This document shows, in pieces, positions 50,907 to 61,191 of a stretch of DNA of 64,000 bases. Location of the stretch: the NCBI GenBank assembly GCA_014871385.1, contig CM026422.1, positions 11,904,718 through 11,968,717 on the forward strand, given 5' to 3'. The DNA comes from Ceratodon purpureus. Lineage: Eukaryota > Streptophyta > Bryopsida > Pseudoditrichales > Ditrichaceae. Positions within the stretch are counted from its first letter, which is position 1, and every line of letters begins with the position of its first letter. A program made the position numbers and the translations under genes. Below the pieces are notes generated by a model. That model worked only from the letters and a program-made list of their open reading frames with translations, was not told where the DNA came from and did no database searches.

Positions 50907-52080
50907 TCACACATTTGCAACCTTCTTGGCAGCCAGTAGATCTGAGATGTTATTGGTGTAGTAATCAGGTTGGGTTTTGTTCTCATCACTCTGAAGTGCT
51001 TCAAGCGTGGTCACACCTACAAGAAAACAAGCTTATTGATCAAGTTCTTGCATGAGTAGGAATTACACGAATGGCTTTGGATGTAGTAATGCCCAAATAA
51101 ACAATGGTCAAAGTTTCTCATATTTTAGTAGTCATTTGAACAGATGATTTACCTGAAAGAACCAAGAGAGTTGCACAACCTCCATTTTGGCCAAATAGGA
51201 TCTCCCACCTTGCATAGCTGTGATGTCTTGATGTTGAACCTGCCATATAGCAATCCTACTCATCAGAACTGCTGTTATCACAAGCCAAGATATAGGTTAT
51301 GAGATGTTCCCACAATAAAGAAACCTGGCTTTATCTACATTTGAATTTCTCATAACAACTTTGCAGAGTATGCTTGATGGATATCCTATTGCTAGCAAAA
51401 TAAGAGTTTTTACATCAAACTCAGGCCAATGCTCAGTCTGGTCTAGTTAAACCATGTTAAACATTGATGATTTGTATTTTGAAGGAGAATCATTTGATGG
51501 GCGCAGCTCAAAGGTTGGCAGTTTACTTTGATGCAACATGATCCATCATGAAGGTCGAGGGCCTGCCAACCACAAGTGGTTCCTTCTTTGTTGAGCCTTT
51601 GATGGCACCAACCATAGTGCCAGCCCCTGCGTAAGTCGACAGCGTTCACTGGTTAATAATCTCTGTCCATTTTGCATACACTTGACTTGTTGCAAAAACA
51701 CAAATATTGTATAAACAAACACACATGTCGAAGTGACTCAAGTGAAACTTCAACCCATTACAAAATCCAGGACGAAATAGGATGGACAATAAGTACCAGC
51801 TCACTCTTGAGATTCTGTTAAGTGAATGCCGGCATCACAATTGGTGGCAATGAACATGCACCCAGGATTCTCACGAAGGCAGCAAGTAGCATACCTGGAG
51901 ATACACGACGATAATGAATTGAGCGACATCATTTGAACCAACTTCATTCAAGGTAGAGAATGTATGCGCTTGTTACCAATATGCATGTGTACTACAATTA
52001 GCGAAGGCTTAGTAGGCTTACTGAAGCTTGTAGTAATTAACATGTCGATCAAATCTCACCACCACACCCGCAACCTTTTC
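50907..52080 (-). pseudogene. 2-phosphoglycolate phosphatase (PGLP) pseudogene, C-terminal half
   Basis: PGLP removes phosphate from 2-phosphoglycolate in chloroplast photorespiration (HAD superfamily). Five remnant exons are visible, with splice sites kept: about 52080-52022 (VVVRFDRHVNYYKL), 51894-51797 (ENPGCMFIATN), 51626-51527 (TMVGAIKGSTKKEPLVVG), 51239-51153 (FNIKTSQLCKVGD, then LFGQNGGCATLLVLS in another frame) and 51016-50907 (GVTTLEALQSDENKTQPDYY). The N-terminal half with the catalytic DxD is absent. A TGA at 51803-51801 replaces the conserved Trp after the TESQE block. In the fourth exon about 17 bases that normally encode RLDTDI are missing, which shifts the frame and removes the HAD motif IV Asp. 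It is a host-gene fragment with intron structure, so not a retrocopy. Confidence 0.85.
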
Positions 52081-52476
52081 GGAGAAATTTGTTTTTGGTC
52101 AGACTCCACGTTATCGAATAGCAAATGAACTTAAAAAATCGACGTAGAGGTTCTGAAGTCAGAATTAGGAAGACAATCGTTCCATAGGCAGGTGCAAAGA
52201 CACAGTAACAGTAGACACAGTTGAGGCATGGAACATGGGCACAGTAAAATTTGTAGACTAAAAACACTAAAGTCGGCCTTCCATCCATCACAATAAAGAC
52301 AGATTATGTAAAATCTTCTTTACACTTTTGGAAATGAGAAGAAAGCTAGTCAAACCTAATAGAACATCCAAAGGAAAAGCATATAGTAAAATTCCATACC
52401 TTGCCAAAACCCTGTTTTGTCGCATCTCTCGAACAAAAACCTGGAACAATTACATGTTCCATGACTTTACAAAGTA

Positions 52477-53186
52477 TCATGTTGTCAACGAGAGCACATG
52501 TTCAGCTAACTGCTTTGCTGCATCTGGTGCTGCCATCTCTAGTACAGCATTTTGCATCTTCTTCTGCACCACATCGTCTCCTGTTAAGACAACCGAAACC
52601 ATTATCCTTAGGAACACCTTCATCCTTAGGAACACCTTCATATTTCACATGGCATCTCAGATGAATGTACACTTTGTCACAACCTTTCCTAGTTTGCATA
52701 AGCGACAGAAAAATGAAAGAAAATATAATAATTTAAACAGAAATTGCTCAGTGAAGGACAAAGCAGCTAAGAAAATTAAACACAGTACCTAGAATTCTTA
52801 AAATCGCTGTCGCAAGACTATCTGCACTGAGGTCCCTCTCTGGTAGAATAGTGGCAGCGCCGGCCTCGGCCATGGCCCGAGCATTCTTCATTTGATGATC
52901 CTCAGCTACAGAAGTGGCCGGAATCTGTCACAACTCCCAAAGCTTAGCGCACTATTACAAACACGTCAGAATATCTTGCCAGCAATCCATAGCAGAGAGC
53001 ATCAATGCATATCATGCCAGAAACCCTTACATTACAATTCACGTCACACACACATCTCTCATCGTCTAAGCTCATACCAAAATGGCCGGCGTAGCAGTGA
53101 CCAGTAACTCGCTGCAGGTTATTGCACCTGCCCTGGCTACAACAACATCCGCACTGGCATACATCATTTCCATAGCGTCCACATAC
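52477..53186 (-). pseudogene. MurG C-terminal fragment (exons 53186-53078, 52924-52789, 52580-52477)
   Basis: MurG (UDP-GlcNAc transferase) makes lipid II for peptidoglycan; moss nuclei encode it for chloroplast division. Three exons with proper GT-AG sites and closing phases encode about 114 residues: MYASADVVVARAGAITCSEL (donor-sugar site region), then VAEDHQMKNARAMAEAGAA and LPERDLSADSLATAILRIL, then QKKMQNAVLEMAAPDAAKQLAEHVL. This matches the C-terminal Rossmann domain and lacks the N-terminal domain and the GGS loop. The reading frame is intact, so it is called a fragment by lack of the 5' part rather than by internal damage. The missing upstream part is partly represented at 59.8 kb on the same strand, beyond two other genes. 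A genuine gene with a huge intron remains possible. Confidence 0.7.
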
Positions 53187-54479
53187 CTACCAACCATCCA
53201 AAACCACATCAGTGAACTCTATTTAACATAAGTCCATCAAAGAGCAATTTGGCATCATGAGCTATTAGAAAGCTTCGACCACGACAGAGTAATTGATGAC
53301 CAAGAGGAAGAGTGGAGCTTGATTACAATTTTCCCAGATTATAAAGAATAGCAAAACCTTAATGGACGCAAAACCTGGGCTACAATTTGATCTAGGTTGC
53401 AGTGCCGCAATGGAGATGCTGTAAGTTAGTGTTGGAGAATGAGTCCGCTTTAGCATCATTACGGTCAGGTACGGCGACCGAGTATGAAGTGATTGACTGG
53501 GTTTTGGATTGGGATTTGGCTTCTGAAATGGAGCTGTTTGGTTTGGCATTTCTTTGGCAGTTGCACAGAAGAGGAAGGGGAAGGATCTTGGTAGTACTCA
53601 TGTTGCACCTCCAAGTCTATTTCGCACGGGGTTATGCTTAGGGTCAGTTTATTGCAAAAAATAATTCACTCTACATTCATTTTCTCTCTTCAGACAATTT
53701 CTATTTTTTATTTTTAGGATAATTTTTTGAGGAACCTGCTGTGGTACTACGGTACTCAGGCCGGACTGGGACTTCAATTTATCCTATGTGGCATCCTGTG
53801 TGGTACTATTTTGGCGCCAAATTTTTGGAATACTTTGATGCAATTGGAATAATGTTTCCTTTGGACCAAAGTTTCAACTTGGGTCCAACCTTGGGGCTAC
53901 ATTGGAGGTTGAAATAATTTTTAATCCAACCCACATTTTGGCTAGCCCCAGGTTGTGTATAAAGTGGGCCTTAATAGAGATGGATACAGTGTTTAAAATT
54001 GGAAGTTCCTCCTGTATAAAGCGGTGATAGAATTTGTTCATTTCTAATCTTAACCTCTAAATGCCCTTGGTGTTGTTGGAGCTAAAACTGCCAAAAGCAT
54101 CTATTGTTTTTGTACATAGATATTTATTATTAAAGGTACATAAACATCTATTGTAATAATAAATATCTATTGTTTTCTATATGTAAAATATAAATTGAAT
54201 ATTTAAAGAAAACAATGCTTTTACTTTTACACATAATTTAATATTAATATATTATCTATTTAAACTATATAATCTATATTTGATTAAAAGTAAAATAATT
54301 AAAAGATAGGAAAGCATATATATATGTATGTGTGTGAATGTTAATAATTTATATATTTGTAAATATATTATTGTATCAAATCTTACATTGTATCCAAAAT
54401 CTTCTTACAATTGTTTTTCTATATTTTATACTTATATTTTATTATATAGTGTTTGAAAACCATCAATCATTAATAAAAA
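53187..54479. promoter_or_regulatory. Upstream region of the deoxyhypusine synthase gene
   Basis: A perfect 12-bp palindrome TTTGGCGCCAAA (E2F-like) lies at about 53809-53820. A TATATAG motif lies about 35 bp before the ATG. Nested short inverted repeats (TTGGACCAAAG with CTTGGGTCCAA, and GGGGCTA with TAGCCCC) occupy 53860-53955. From 54.1 kb the DNA is extremely AT-rich. An 79-codon ORF at 53402-53641 (+) was not recognised. Confidence 0.4.
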
Positions 54480-55574
54480 ATGGATTCTAAGAATGAAGAC
54501 TTACTAGAGATTCGAGAAGTTTTGTTCAAAGCTTCAAGACCAATCAAAGATCTAAAGCCAGTGCAAGGATACGATTTTAACAATGGCATCAATTTAGAAG
54601 CCCTTTTGAATTCGTTGACTTCAACAGGTTTTCAAGCAACAAATTTAGGACGTGCCATTGAAGAAGTGAATTGCATGTTAAATTGGAGGCTAAATGATGG
54701 TTCTATTGATGAAATCTATGGCAATGAAGTGGATAGAGATTCTATAAATCATTCTCAAATCAAATGCAAAATATTTTTAGGATGCACATCCAACATTATA
54801 TCGTCCGGAGTACGGGAAAGTATTAGATTTCTTATTGAGCACAAACAAGTGGATGTTTTGGTAACCACAGCTGGGGGTGTAGAAGAAGATATCATTAAAT
54901 GTCTTGCAAACACATATATAGGCGATTTCTCTCTTAAAGGAGCTTCCCTTCGAAAACAAGGCTTGAATCGCATCGGTAACTTATTGTTACCGAATGAAAA
55001 TTACTGCAAGTTTGAAGATTGGCTCACACCTATTCTTGACAACCTTCTACTAGAGCAGCAACAGAATGGCACGTTGTGGACTCCTTCAAAAGTCATTGCT
55101 AGGCTTGGTAAAGAAATCAATCATCCGAAGTCAATATGCTATTGGGCTCAGAAAAATAACATACCTATATATTGCCCAGCTCTTACAGATGGATCATTTG
55201 GTGACATGCTCTACATGCACTTAGTCCACAACACAAATCAACTTGTAATTGATATTGGCCAAGATATAAAAGCCATGAATAGTGAAGCTATCAATGCCAA
55301 ACCTACGAAAACAGGGATGATAATTCTTGGTGGTGGTTTACCCAAACATCACATTTGCAATGCAAATCTTATGCGAAGAGGAGCAGATTTTGGTGTATAC
55401 ATTAACACAGCACAGGAGTATGATGGGAGTGACTCTGGAGCAAGCCCTGATGAAGCTGTTTCATGGGGGAAGATTCGGTCTGATGCAAATGTTGTAAAGG
55501 TTCATTGTGATGCTACAATTGCATTTCCTCTCCTTGTAGCCCAAACTTTTGCCCAAAGAATTACGAAATTATAA
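54480..55574 (+). CDS. DHS: Deoxyhypusine synthase, intronless copy
   Basis: Transfers the aminobutyl group of spermidine to a lysine of eIF5A, using NAD, in the cytosol. It is one unbroken frame of 364 residues, the normal length. Conserved blocks: [122 protein letters not shown] and DEAVSWGKI with the catalytic Lys at residue 331. Plant DHS genes normally have several introns, so this looks like a retrocopy that has stayed open. Codon use is AT-rich. The stretch [13 protein letters not shown] is unusual: plant DHS normally has HSFRNPGLIIDI, one residue shorter. No poly-A remnant is visible downstream. A changed function, such as the DHS-derived homospermidine synthases, cannot be excluded. 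Confidence 0.9.
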   Translation: MDSKNEDLLEIREVLFKASRPIKDLKPVQGYDFNNGINLEALLNSLTSTGFQATNLGRAIEEVNCMLNWRLNDGSIDEIYGNEVDRDSINHSQIKCKIFLGCTSNIISSGVRESIRFLIEHKQVDVLVTTAGGVEEDIIKCLANTYIGDFSLKGASLRKQGLNRIGNLLLPNENYCKFEDWLTPILDNLLLEQQQNGTLWTPSKVIARLGKEINHPKSICYWAQKNNIPIYCPALTDGSFGDMLYMHLVHNTNQLVIDIGQDIKAMNSEAINAKPTKTGMIILGGGLPKHHICNANLMRRGADFGVYINTAQEYDGSDSGASPDEAVSWGKIRSDANVVKVHCDATIAFPLLVAQTFAQRITKL

Positions 55575-56187
55575 AGTTTGGAACTAGACTATCCCATGCT
55601 TGTTAGGTTATATGAAATATGATATTAGAAGAAAACAAGATCATTGTAAGACATGTAATATACTGCTAGTACAGCGTGTACCCAATCCAGATGACAGATA
55701 CAGTGCAATCCTATCAGCGTGCACTGAACTGTTACAAGAACTGAGGCTCACCCATCCGGTAATCAGTTCATAAGCGAGCCTTAAAACGAACCTATGCTAA
55801 ATTGTTTTCATTGTATATTTGCAGTTACTGAAAATCGAAGGTCACAGTAGGATTTTTGTTATGCCATGTACATCTTTCCAACTGTGGAAAATATCCAGCA
55901 TGTCTCAAAAATTAAAATATTACATGAATAATACACATTTCCCGAGGGAGACACATTCATCCTAGCTTGGCACACCGCCATGGCGAGAAATAAGAGCTTT
56001 CGCCGGGTTGCATCAAGTTAACGAAACTGTCCTCTGTATGTTGGGTCTAAATATGTGGATTGTCAGCGAAATACACGTGGATGCACATGAGGCATGAACA
56101 TTATATATATTCAAGTTGCCATCACCACCTCCCGGAAGAAATGACGTCAGACAAAACCAAATATGTGATGATAATGACCTATTAAAG
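55575..56187. other. Spacer between DHS and the RING gene
   Basis: Convergent 3' flanks of DHS (+) and the APD-like gene (-). No gene or repeat recognised. Confidence 0.45.
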
Positions 56188-59100
56188 CTAAGCATCGTAA
56201 ATCCTTCGCACAGTACGGATAGTTTGCCGACACATTGGGCACCTGTTAGAGTTGCCTCCTTGAATCCTGCAATCGCAACCAACCACTCAACTTTAGCCCA
56301 AAGAAAAGAATGTAAAATAAAAGCCATTGTGTACAACACACTAGACGGTACAGAATACCTGCTAGCTACCGAGTGAAAGTCAGAATGAGAAAGAAACTGC
56401 CATGTACAGAGTAAACATTTAAAAGCATGCACTTTAAGCCACTAGAAGGAAAACAGGATTTGTCGAAGAAAAATACTTACTTCATTCCACAAGAGTAACA
56501 GGTGCATCGATGGCCGCAAGGATCAAAGAAACTGTCCTTCGGTGCATCCAAGCATATAGTGCAAAGCCGATGCTCAGATTGATTAGCTCTCTCGTCATTG
56601 GCGTCATCAGCTTGCATGAAAGGGTCAACCGGGACAGCTGTCGATGATCCAGGATGTTGAGCAGCATCATCTGTGAAAAGAGGAGCATGCTCCTGAGTCG
56701 TGGGAGCTTGCGAGCGGGTCTGTCTTAATTGAGAAGCCTTTGTAGAGAGCAATCCCGCAGCAACCAGACCTACATGATGCAAAAGTATGGTAAGAATTTT
56801 CGAAAACCAATTCTCCAACTAACAAGAAAACAGTTTAAAAGGATACACTTTCCAAAAGGCATTCTAAAGCGACATATGCCAAGGGTTATAATCAAGTAGA
56901 ACTCAGCTTCATTTGCAGGAGAATATGATAAGAAATTACCCCAAAGAAAGATGTACGTGATCCAACGGGGTACGTATAAGATTTTGATCTTCCAAACATC
57001 TACTCCATGCTGCGAGTATGCAACAGCCACAAAATACAAATAGATCCATGAATGTATCAGCAATTTCAACTTCTAAAGCAATTTCTGGAATAGAATTCAA
57101 GTTTACAACACTTCCAGTTTAGTGGTGCCACAATATTTAATTTGAGCATCAAAAGGCTTTGCTTCCAAGTAGTAAAGTATAGAACAAACATTTAAGTTCA
57201 AGATCACTGAAACAAAATTGTATTTTGGTACAAAATTGGGGATTAAAGAACCAGAATAATAATGGTTGAATCACTAGACAAAGAAGTACCAACTAAATAC
57301 CTGAATAGCCACTGGAGATTTTAACAAGATATAGGTAGACTTTCCGAGTGCTACAGGAAACTTGCAAGTGTCTGTTTGAGGTGAGCACTGAAGATCCGCA
57401 TTCTTCCCGGAATGCAGTACATGGCGAAATTCCAGATTAATCGAGAGCTGCAACACGTCAAGAAAGGTAGGATTATGCGGAGAAAACCAAGCAAAAACCA
57501 AGCAAGTCTTCTATTGAAAATATTTAATAGTTGAAAGTCGTAATTAATTTTAGAATTATCACAATTTCAATAGCTGATTGATTCGGAATGATAACTTGAT
57601 GCTCCTGAATACTGTAATTCTATATGACTCCCGTCCATTCCAATTAAATCGTCAGCTCTGATCATTAAAACCCTAAACATGATGAGTAAAACATATTTTG
57701 AGGGCATAAGCAAAGAAACCACTCGTAGCAGTACCTGACAATAAACACATTCCCTGTTGACTACCTCAATGGAACACCCAAAGCATTTTAAGCAAGGAGG
57801 GAAGAGGGAACATATGACTCACAGTCATCTTGCGATTGTTCAAATTGCCAAAGACTATGCTGTAATCGTCATCTTCTTTCACCGTCAAACTCAATGATCC
57901 TTTGTCTGCATACCAACATAATGAACACCTTGGAAGCATTACTAAACCTGGAACATTCATAAGCTTGTGCAGTTGAATCAAAAAGTAACGCAGAACGACA
58001 ATGCCTTAACATCTGAAGTAAAACCAATAACGCGAGATTTGGACCACCGGGACTCATGGTCAAATCTAAAGACACTCCAAGCTAAACCACTAAGAGTCTT
58101 TGCATTTACTTCCGGACATACATACCACGTATACGTGTCCACCTCAATGCCAGATCCGGATTTGCAGGATCGACTTTCCATTCCTGAAAACCATCTTCAC
58201 CTGCATAACAAATTGCAAACAATTCTTTTAAATCGAATGATCATAACAAAAGAAAGATTAACCCTTTCATTGGAACCAATGCTAACGAACGGAAGTGCCA
58301 GCAAACCGACTGGTGGTTAAACCAAATTCGGTAACTTAAAACTCAACAGCCCGAATCCTTACAGCAGATTGTCAAGCGAAACAATGGGGCTAAGAAATTT
58401 TGATGGTTGGAACATTATGTCAAGCAAAACCGTTCACAAAGCGATACTCCAGGAAAACGATGTGCACCTTACGATGATGTAAGAGCCTCAAAAATCATTG
58501 ACAAACAGAAAATGGCACTGGATCACACCTTTTACAACAGCTACAATCAAGCTGTCTGTTCCAGACTCAGAATCCTTCAACGTGCATGATATCTCCAAAT
58601 GCGAGCCCTTATTTAACCAATATATGTGTCGCTGGAGAAAAATACAAAAAGCATCCTAATCAGTCCCTTCAAGAGCCTGATAACAAGATCTGCCTTCAAG
58701 AAGCTAACAAACAAAGAAGAAATAGTAAAAGACAGCAATAAATGGAACATGCTCTTGACAAAAGAGCCAGAAACATACCTGATGATTCCTGCGGTCAATG
58801 AGGATATCTTGAGTTCTTTTATCAGAAACTGGAGGAGCAAGTTCGGGTCGTGTCGAAAACGAATAAGCAACTGGACCTTTGTCCCTGACATTTTGTACCT
58901 GAATTAAGACCAAATTTGCATAAGGCCGTTATTTATGTATTACATGAAATAAGGCCGTCAATATCTACTGCGCACCTGATGCAAACTGGTAATTCTACGA
59001 ATCAAGCATCTATATCTTTCTGCCATCAGTGTAGAAAAGCATTCCTGAAAGCTCCCTCTACACCTTATGGAGCAGAAGGTGCAAGTTTAAATGCGGTTCA

Positions 59101-59758
59101 TACATGATAGTGGAGATTACAATGCTTCACCCTACTTTTTTGTCTTGCTTCTGGTAGCCACTGACACTAACTTCCTTCCGAGGAATAGATTATAATTGAC
59201 ACATAGAAAATTAAGGCTCTTACCTTGATTTCCTTCACAAAGAAGGAATTAGCATGCATCACCCGTGAGTAGAACACACCCATCTCCACCTCTTGATTTC
59301 CATAAAGGCCAAGCAGCATCCACAGCGACACTGATTCACCATCAACGGGCACAATGCAACATTAGAACCAGATAACCTCCGCTAGTTAAAAATCATTTGA
59401 AAATGCAGCAAGTAAAATCAAACAATGGGAAACGACGATAGTAAAAGGCCCTGCATGCCAAACATCTTCTGTACTGGAAAATCTAAAAACCCAAATTAAG
59501 ACCTAGTCCACTTTCCTCAGCGAAGAATGAAGCTTACAGAAAAATGCGAAAAACGAAAAGACGACAAAGAAGCCATAGCCGGCTTCCGTTCCCCGCCCTT
59601 GTCCAAAGCTCCGCGACCGCTGATGATTAGAGTATGAGCTCCTCCACTGGTCCCGTCCACTACTCCACGTCCTCTGAAATGAGTTATCATAATTTTGAAG
59701 GTCGTCCGCCCGCGCTCGACGAGGGTATTCACTTACATCTGCAGCAAATGCCTCTGCC
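56188..59758 (-). CDS. APD-like membrane RING E3 ubiquitin ligase, 5' end unresolved
   Basis: Resembles plant APD1-4 E3 ligases, endomembrane proteins with two helices and a C-terminal RING. Supported exons: 59758-59538, 59330-59224, 58898-58779, 58183-58126, 57899-57823, 57447-57301, 57009-56940, 56769-56481, 56266-56188. At least one more exon probably lies between 58.7 and 57.9 kb. The first exon is open without ATG and encodes a basic Arg/Ser-rich stretch, then helix 1 (GYGFFVVFSFFAFF). Next come GLYGNQEVEMGVFYSRVMHA and SFFVKEIK (family hallmark), SLTVKEDDDYSIVFGNLNN, and the juxtamembrane ILYVPRWITYIFLW. The RING is LCTICLDAPKDSFFDPCGH, CTCYSCGMK and CPMCRQTI (C3HC4), ending VRRIYDA. 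The true start should lie upstream of 59758, but a MurG fragment abuts there, so the 5' end may be lost or rearranged. Confidence 0.82.
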
Positions 59759-59774
59759 CTGCCACTTGAATTAA

Positions 59775-59969
59775 TTCATTAGATCATAATTAATTGCCCC
59801 AGTTTGCCAGATGATACATCTCCGGGGGTTCTGCTTCAACAACGATATAGCAATTCCTGCCACAGCCTCATTGATGAGACGAGCACCGAGAGATCCTCCC
59901 ATCACAACAATCACCTCCTCAAGCCCATCCACAGTCAACTCCGTAGCATCGAAAAGCTTGGTCGCCACG
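59775..59969 (-). pseudogene. MurG middle fragment with the GGS loop
   Basis: On the minus strand the frame encodes GLEEVIVVMGGSLGAR, INEAVAGIAISLLKQ, PRRCIIWQTGAINYDL, which fits the start of the MurG C-terminal domain (nucleotide-sugar loop GGSLGAR) and lies just N-terminal to the part found at 53186-52477. About twenty residues between the two pieces are absent. Upstream there is no N-terminal MurG domain: the frame runs into a hairpin and a C-run, then the Dof-like gene on the other strand. The 3' end shows no donor site and lies within 30 bases of the APD exon acceptor. Confidence 0.7.
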
Positions 59970-60000
59970 CAAACAATAGGGGAATGTCCCCTATTGTTTG
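59970..60000. repeat. Perfect 14-bp hairpin beside the MurG fragment
   Basis: Arm CAAACAATAGGGGA (59970-59983), three-base loop ATG, then its exact reverse complement (59987-60000). It marks the 5' edge of recognisable MurG sequence. Its position fits a breakpoint or transposon footprint, but no element ends could be named. Confidence 0.9.
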
Positions 60001-60033
60001 CCCCAACCAATCGAGCTCCAAACCAATATAATG

Positions 60034-60047
60034 CCCCCCCCCCCCCC
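60034..60047. repeat. Homopolymer run of fourteen C
   Basis: Directly upstream of the CT-rich leader of the Dof-like gene. Run length may be inaccurate. Confidence 0.85.
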
Positions 60048-60405
60048 GCCCATTCCCAATCCACCGAAGCCGTTTCACGATTGTGTGAGCCTGCAATCTC
60101 AACGCTCAGGCTCAGGCCCGCTCTCACGCAACTCAGCCTACATCTCTCTGCATGTGCCACACCTCGGATCCCTCCATTCCTCCCTCCTCCCACACAGTGA
60201 CGCTCATCTCCTCTCCCTCACACCAACCTTGCCACCATCTCTACAAGCTCCCACAAGACTTCAAACCTCACATTCCTGCTCTGTCTCTCTCTCTAACGTC
60301 CGTCTCTAGATTGCCCTCATACGCTTCCACAGCCTTGTGGAGGTTATTTGCTATTGCTGTTGCCATTTTCCATTTTCTATTACTTTGATTTTGGTAATAG
60401 AACTT
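60048..60405 (+). promoter_or_regulatory. CT-rich leader / promoter of the Dof-like gene
   Basis: The region is C- and T-rich with long pyrimidine runs near 60280-60300 (CTGTCTCTCTCTCTAACG), a common feature of plant 5' leaders. No ATG lies in the gene's frame between 60337 and 60406. Confidence 0.4.
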
Positions 60406-61191
60406 ATGGCGGATCAAAAGGATCAAAAGGTTCATTGCGTGCATTGTGGATCTTCAAATTTGAAATTTAAATTCCTCAACAATAAGAAGCCCGATCAACA
60501 CCGTTACAAGTGCTTGAACTGCGAGGCCATTTTCACGTGGGAAGATCACAAAAGGCCCAAACCCAAGCACTACAAGAAGGTCCGCAACGAAGACCCCGTG
60601 GAGATTCAAGGCCAACGCACCCAGTGCAACAAGTGCTTTGCAGTGAACAACGCACGCTTCAAGTTTTATAACAACAAAAAAAAATATGGCGAAACCCAAC
60701 CTCGCTTCCGATGCCTGAGTTGTAAAAACTACTTCCAAATGCACTTGAAGGACGGAGTATTGGTGGCCATCAAGACGAGAAGTAAGAAATCACCCACTCT
60801 GAATGCAAATGAAGATGACCAGCTTGACATGTTTGACATATTGTTTCCCTCCGAGGGAGAGAACCCTCCCGACCCAAGCCACAGCCTCCAGTTGCAGGAT
60901 GCAGCTCAGGCTGCGTATGAATGCAGTCTGGACAATTCTTCCATGCACGATGAAGACCATCATGAAGGCCCTCACCATGCATCTCCCGATCAGAATCCAT
61001 ACTACGATTGGGAGAATGACTTCGGAGAGCTCATCGATAATCCCAACTACGGACATGCTAACGATCATTCCTCCGACTCGTCTCCTTCAGCCCTTTCCAC
61101 CGACGGATTGATCGGCATGATGGACGGTGTTTCCGAAGCACTTGCTGCAGCCGACATGATCTATCTTTCAGACTTCGAGAAGCCGCTTTAA
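60406..61191 (+). CDS. Protein with two tandem Dof-like zinc fingers
   Basis: Intronless, 261 residues, starting MADQKDQKVHCVHCG. The first finger is C11-x2-C14-x21-C36-x2-C39, exactly the Dof spacing. The second is C74-x2-C77-x25-C103-x2-C106. Both keep Dof-like features: the FKFLNNKK and FKFYNNKK segments correspond to the Dof FCYYNN, and QPRFRC to QPRYFC. The classical W after the last Cys pair is displaced or replaced (FTWEDH, NYF). The linker is Lys/Arg-rich, suitable for DNA contact or nuclear import. The C-terminal half is acidic with Asp/His/Ser clusters (DEDHHEGPHH, SSDSSPSALSTDG) and a hydrophobic tail, suggesting an activation domain. Likely a nuclear DNA-binding protein; Dof kinship rests on spacing and these short motifs. 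Another C2C2 family is possible. Confidence 0.65.
   Translation: MADQKDQKVHCVHCGSSNLKFKFLNNKKPDQHRYKCLNCEAIFTWEDHKRPKPKHYKKVRNEDPVEIQGQRTQCNKCFAVNNARFKFYNNKKKYGETQPRFRCLSCKNYFQMHLKDGVLVAIKTRSKKSPTLNANEDDQLDMFDILFPSEGENPPDPSHSLQLQDAAQAAYECSLDNSSMHDEDHHEGPHHASPDQNPYYDWENDFGELIDNPNYGHANDHSSDSSPSALSTDGLIGMMDGVSEALAAADMIYLSDFEKPL

Noticed and set aside
54755-54973. Antisense ORFs inside the DHS gene
   Set aside because: They are by-products of the conserved DHS coding strand.
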